Assembly: GCA_024640485.1 (NCBI GenBank)
Contig: JAHEEY010000211.1
Coordinates: forward strand, 1 to 8,070
Direction of reading: 5' to 3'
DNA length: 8,070 nucleotides
Source of the DNA: Chloroflexota bacterium
GTDB lineage: Bacteria; Chloroflexota; Anaerolineae; Promineifilales; Promineifilaceae
The notes beneath the pieces were generated by a model, which had not been told where the DNA came from, did no database searches, and saw nothing but the letters and a program-made list of their open reading frames with translations. A program made the translations under genes and the position numbers. Positions 6,482-8,070 of the stretch are shown here, one piece after another. How positions within the stretch are numbered: the first letter of the stretch is position 1; every line of letters starts with the position of its first letter.

Positions 6482-6486
6482 TCCAG

Positions 6487-7188
6487 ATGCGAATCAGCGA
6501 CATGAATTGGATGGCGGTAGAGCGTTACCTTCAGGATGATGACAGAGCGGTTTTCCCTCTAGGCAGCACCGAGCAGCATGCCTATCTCAGCCTTAGTACC
6601 GACTCGATTCTGGCGGAACGGGTCGCCGTGGAGGCGGCCGAGCCGCTGGGCGTCCCGGTTTTTCCGGCCCAGGCGTACGGCGTCACCCCCTATTTCCGCG
6701 ATTATCCCGGCACGGTCAGCCTGCGACTGGCCACCTACCTGGCTGTCATTCGCGACACGCTCGACAGCCTGGCTCAATCCGGCTTTCGCCGCATTCTACT
6801 GGTCAACGGCCACGGAGGAAACAGCCCGGCCGGTGCCCTGGCCACCGAGTGGATGGCTGACAACCCAGGGGTGCGGGTTCGCTTTTACAACTGGTGGTGT
6901 GCCCCCAAGACCTGGGCACAGGTGATGGCCTTTGATCCCATCGGCAGCCACGCCTCCTGGACAGAGAACTTCCCCTGGACCCGGCTGGATGGGATCACCA
7001 TGCCAGAGGAGCGCAAGGTGCTGCCTGATCGCACAGATAAAGCGACCCTGGTCGGTGCTGAGATGCGCGCCGTCTACGGCGACGGCAGCTACGGAGGGTA
7101 CTATGCTCGTCCGGACCAAGAGATGCTGGCCATTTGGCAGACGGCTGTGGCCGAGACACGGGCTATGATCGCTGAAGGGTGGGACTAG
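6487..7188 (+). CDS. Creatininase-family metal-dependent hydrolase
   Basis: 233 residues, close to the 240-260 usual for the family, which hydrolyses cyclic amides, formamides or related C-N/C-C bonds with a two-metal site (creatininase, ArfB, MftE, and a hydrolase of inositol-derived diketones, IolN). Visible motifs: PLGSTEQH (24-31) giving ligands E29 and H31, D39 in STD, NGHGGN (107-112) with H109, and SHASWTEN (154-161), where H155 and E160 keep the spacing of the family HAGxxET motif. The loop between EQH and D is AYLSLST instead of the common GPHLPLGT, one residue shorter and without the second histidine, so this is a divergent subfamily and true creatininase activity is unlikely. No signal peptide: cytoplasmic. 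It is the first gene of a two-gene operon with the SDR downstream (3-nt gap). The substrate is unknown; a role in opening a ring or cleaving the product of the dehydrogenase is inference. Confidence 0.88.
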   Translation: MRISDMNWMAVERYLQDDDRAVFPLGSTEQHAYLSLSTDSILAERVAVEAAEPLGVPVFPAQAYGVTPYFRDYPGTVSLRLATYLAVIRDTLDSLAQSGFRRILLVNGHGGNSPAGALATEWMADNPGVRVRFYNWWCAPKTWAQVMAFDPIGSHASWTENFPWTRLDGITMPEERKVLPDRTDKATLVGAEMRAVYGDGSYGGYYARPDQEMLAIWQTAVAETRAMIAEGWD

Positions 7189-7191
7189 CAG

Positions 7192-7965
7192 ATGAATATC
7201 TCATTTCCAGGCAAACGGGTCATCGTCACCGGAGCCGCCCACGGGTTTGGCCGGGCGATATCGCTGGCATTCGCCTGCCGGGGGGCTGAGGTATACGGCT
7301 GTGATTTGCTGACCGATGAATTGGCTGAGACCCGGCGGCTGTGCGAGGCGGCTGGCGGCAGCTGCGCGGTGGCGACTGTCGATGTCACCGACCGGCAGGC
7401 GGTCTTCGACTTTGTCGCCGCCGCTGAAGCCGGCAGCCCGTCAGGCTGTGTCGACATTCTGGTCAACAACGCCGGCGGGGTTATGGGGCAGGTGGGCCGG
7501 CCGCTGGAACAGGTAACCGAGGATGATTGGTCGGCGATCATTGCCGTCAACCTCAATGCCGCCTTTTACTTCGCCCAGGCTGCTGTCCCCGGCATGAAAT
7601 CGGCTGGTTGGGGGCGGATTGTCAACATCTCCAGCGGCGCCGGCCTGGGCCCCAGCCTGACCGGCATCCAGGCGTACGCTGCCGCCAAAGCGGGCCAGAT
7701 CAATTTGACCCGCCAACTGTGCCACGAGCTGGGCGCCTTCAACATCACGGTGAATAATATCGCCCCCGGCTTCGTCCGCTCCAATGCCAACACCGAAAAA
7801 CAGTGGCAGTCATATGGTCAGGCGGGGCAGCAGGCGCTTATAGACCAAATTGCGCTGAAGCGGCTGGGCAGCGCTGAAGACATCGCCCATGCGGTACTCT
7901 TTTTCGCTTCTGATTACGCCGGCTGGATCAGCGGACAGGTGCTTTCGGTGGATGGCGGCAGCTAG
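7192..7965 (+). CDS. Short-chain dehydrogenase/reductase (classical SDR)
   Basis: 257 residues, typical of classical SDR oxidoreductases that interconvert an alcohol and a ketone with NAD(P). Motifs in order: TGAAHGFG (13-20, dinucleotide-binding TGxxxGxG), D38 at the end of beta-2 (favours NAD(H) over NADP(H)), NNAG (92-95), N120, the catalytic S148 in NISSGAG, Y162 and K166 in QAYAAAKAG, PG (192-193), and the C-terminal SGQVLSVDGG. All four catalytic residues (N, S, Y, K) are present, so it should be active. Cytoplasmic, probably a tetramer as in the family. It starts 3 nt after the hydrolase stop, with a weak AAGGGTGGG ribosome site at 7175-7183, and is probably co-transcribed and coupled with it. 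The substrate is not evident; by context a sugar, cyclitol or hydroxy acid is plausible. After the stop a weak 5-bp GC stem (7968-7983) lacks a U-tract and I do not call it a terminator. Confidence 0.93.
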   Translation: MNISFPGKRVIVTGAAHGFGRAISLAFACRGAEVYGCDLLTDELAETRRLCEAAGGSCAVATVDVTDRQAVFDFVAAAEAGSPSGCVDILVNNAGGVMGQVGRPLEQVTEDDWSAIIAVNLNAAFYFAQAAVPGMKSAGWGRIVNISSGAGLGPSLTGIQAYAAAKAGQINLTRQLCHELGAFNITVNNIAPGFVRSNANTEKQWQSYGQAGQQALIDQIALKRLGSAEDIAHAVLFFASDYAGWISGQVLSVDGGS

Positions 7966-8030
7966 CAGGCGGAACAGCCCGCCGATCAGTTATCACCCAT
8001 TCAGGACAGGGAAGCGGGAGGGCGCCATCC

Positions 8031-8069
8031 TCAGCGCTGGTTGAGAGCTTCAAAAGCGCGTTCCACGAA
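8031..8069 (-). CDS. C-terminal end of a probable convergent gene, cut by window edge
   Basis: On the minus strand the last bases read FVERAFEALNQR followed by TGA (8033-8031). The residues look like an amphipathic C-terminal helix and codon choice resembles the neighbouring genes. Only 12 residues are visible, so no family can be named, and a chance open frame is possible. If real it converges on the SDR gene with a 65-bp gap. Confidence 0.35.
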   Translation of the reverse strand, partial: FVERAFEALNQR

Positions 8070-8070
8070 C

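Larger units (their letters stand above)
6091..6486. other. Divergent intergenic region between ecfS and the creatininase-family gene
   Basis: About 400 bp with no convincing gene. Frames of 60-100 codons exist on both strands, but they have atypical composition and run through the terminator hairpin and palindrome. On the minus strand it contains a terminator-like hairpin (6187-6224), a 10-bp palindrome (6162-6171) and the ecfS ribosome site. On the plus strand it contains a possible sigma-70 promoter (6332-6361) and the ribosome site of the hydrolase gene. I looked for TPP, FMN, cobalamin, THF and preQ1 aptamer core sequences by eye on the minus strand and recognised none; a divergent aptamer is not excluded. 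Confidence 0.7.

Noticed and set aside
6487..7965. Mycofactocin system (creatininase MftE plus SDR)
   Set aside because: No MftA/B/C-type genes, the hydrolase metal loop is unlike MftE, and the SDR lacks an evident mycofactocin-type insertion.
7968..7983. GGCGG / CCGCC stem after the SDR stop, considered as a terminator
   Set aside because: Only 5 bp and no U-tract follows in either direction.

Overview
The window is a bacterial accessory or metabolic region with high GC, dense packing and short gene junctions. Gene style (a fused ECF ATPase, a PQQ-like propeller protein, a GPH symporter and a creatininase-family gene with an SDR) would fit an uncultured Chloroflexota-type bacterium. That placement is an impression from gene content only; no rRNA or marker gene is present.

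Layout: (1) Plus strand, 2-2907: the 3' part of a large extracytoplasmic PQQ-like beta-propeller protein that begins before the window, followed through a TAATG overlap by a complete GPH/MelB-type sugar:cation symporter. A perfect AGGAGG plus ATG follows the symporter but opens only a 31-codon frame that runs into the next, oppositely oriented gene. (2) Minus strand, 6090-2977: a compact three-gene ECF vitamin/micronutrient importer in the order S component, fused double ATPase, EcfT. The second ATPase half has a degenerate ABC signature (LSFGL), and the interdomain linker is encoded by a perfect 12-bp-stem hairpin. (3) 6091-6486: a divergent intergenic region of about 400 bp. It carries an intrinsic-terminator-like hairpin pointing toward ecfS where no minus-strand gene ends, so it looks like a leader attenuator. 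It also carries a 10-bp palindrome and a possible plus-strand promoter. (4) Plus strand, 6487-7965: a creatininase-family metal-dependent hydrolase and a classical SDR dehydrogenase, separated by 3 nt. (5) The last 40 bp read on the minus strand as the probable C-terminus of a convergent gene.

How they may work together: the ECF genes form one importer (S binds the substrate, T couples it to the ATPases). The hydrolase and SDR look like consecutive steps of a small catabolic route, comparable in type to cyclitol/sugar-derivative pathways that pair an oxidoreductase with a creatininase-like hydrolase. The symporter would import a sugar-like solute. The substrate of each unit cannot be read from sequence alone, and whether the three units serve one pathway is inference.

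The features most worth a second look are the attenuator-like leader of the ECF operon, the hairpin in the ecfA linker, the asymmetric ATPase signature, the stranded ribosome binding site after the symporter, and the non-standard metal loop of the creatininase homologue. I found no CRISPR array, tRNA, rRNA, transposase or recognisable riboswitch aptamer.
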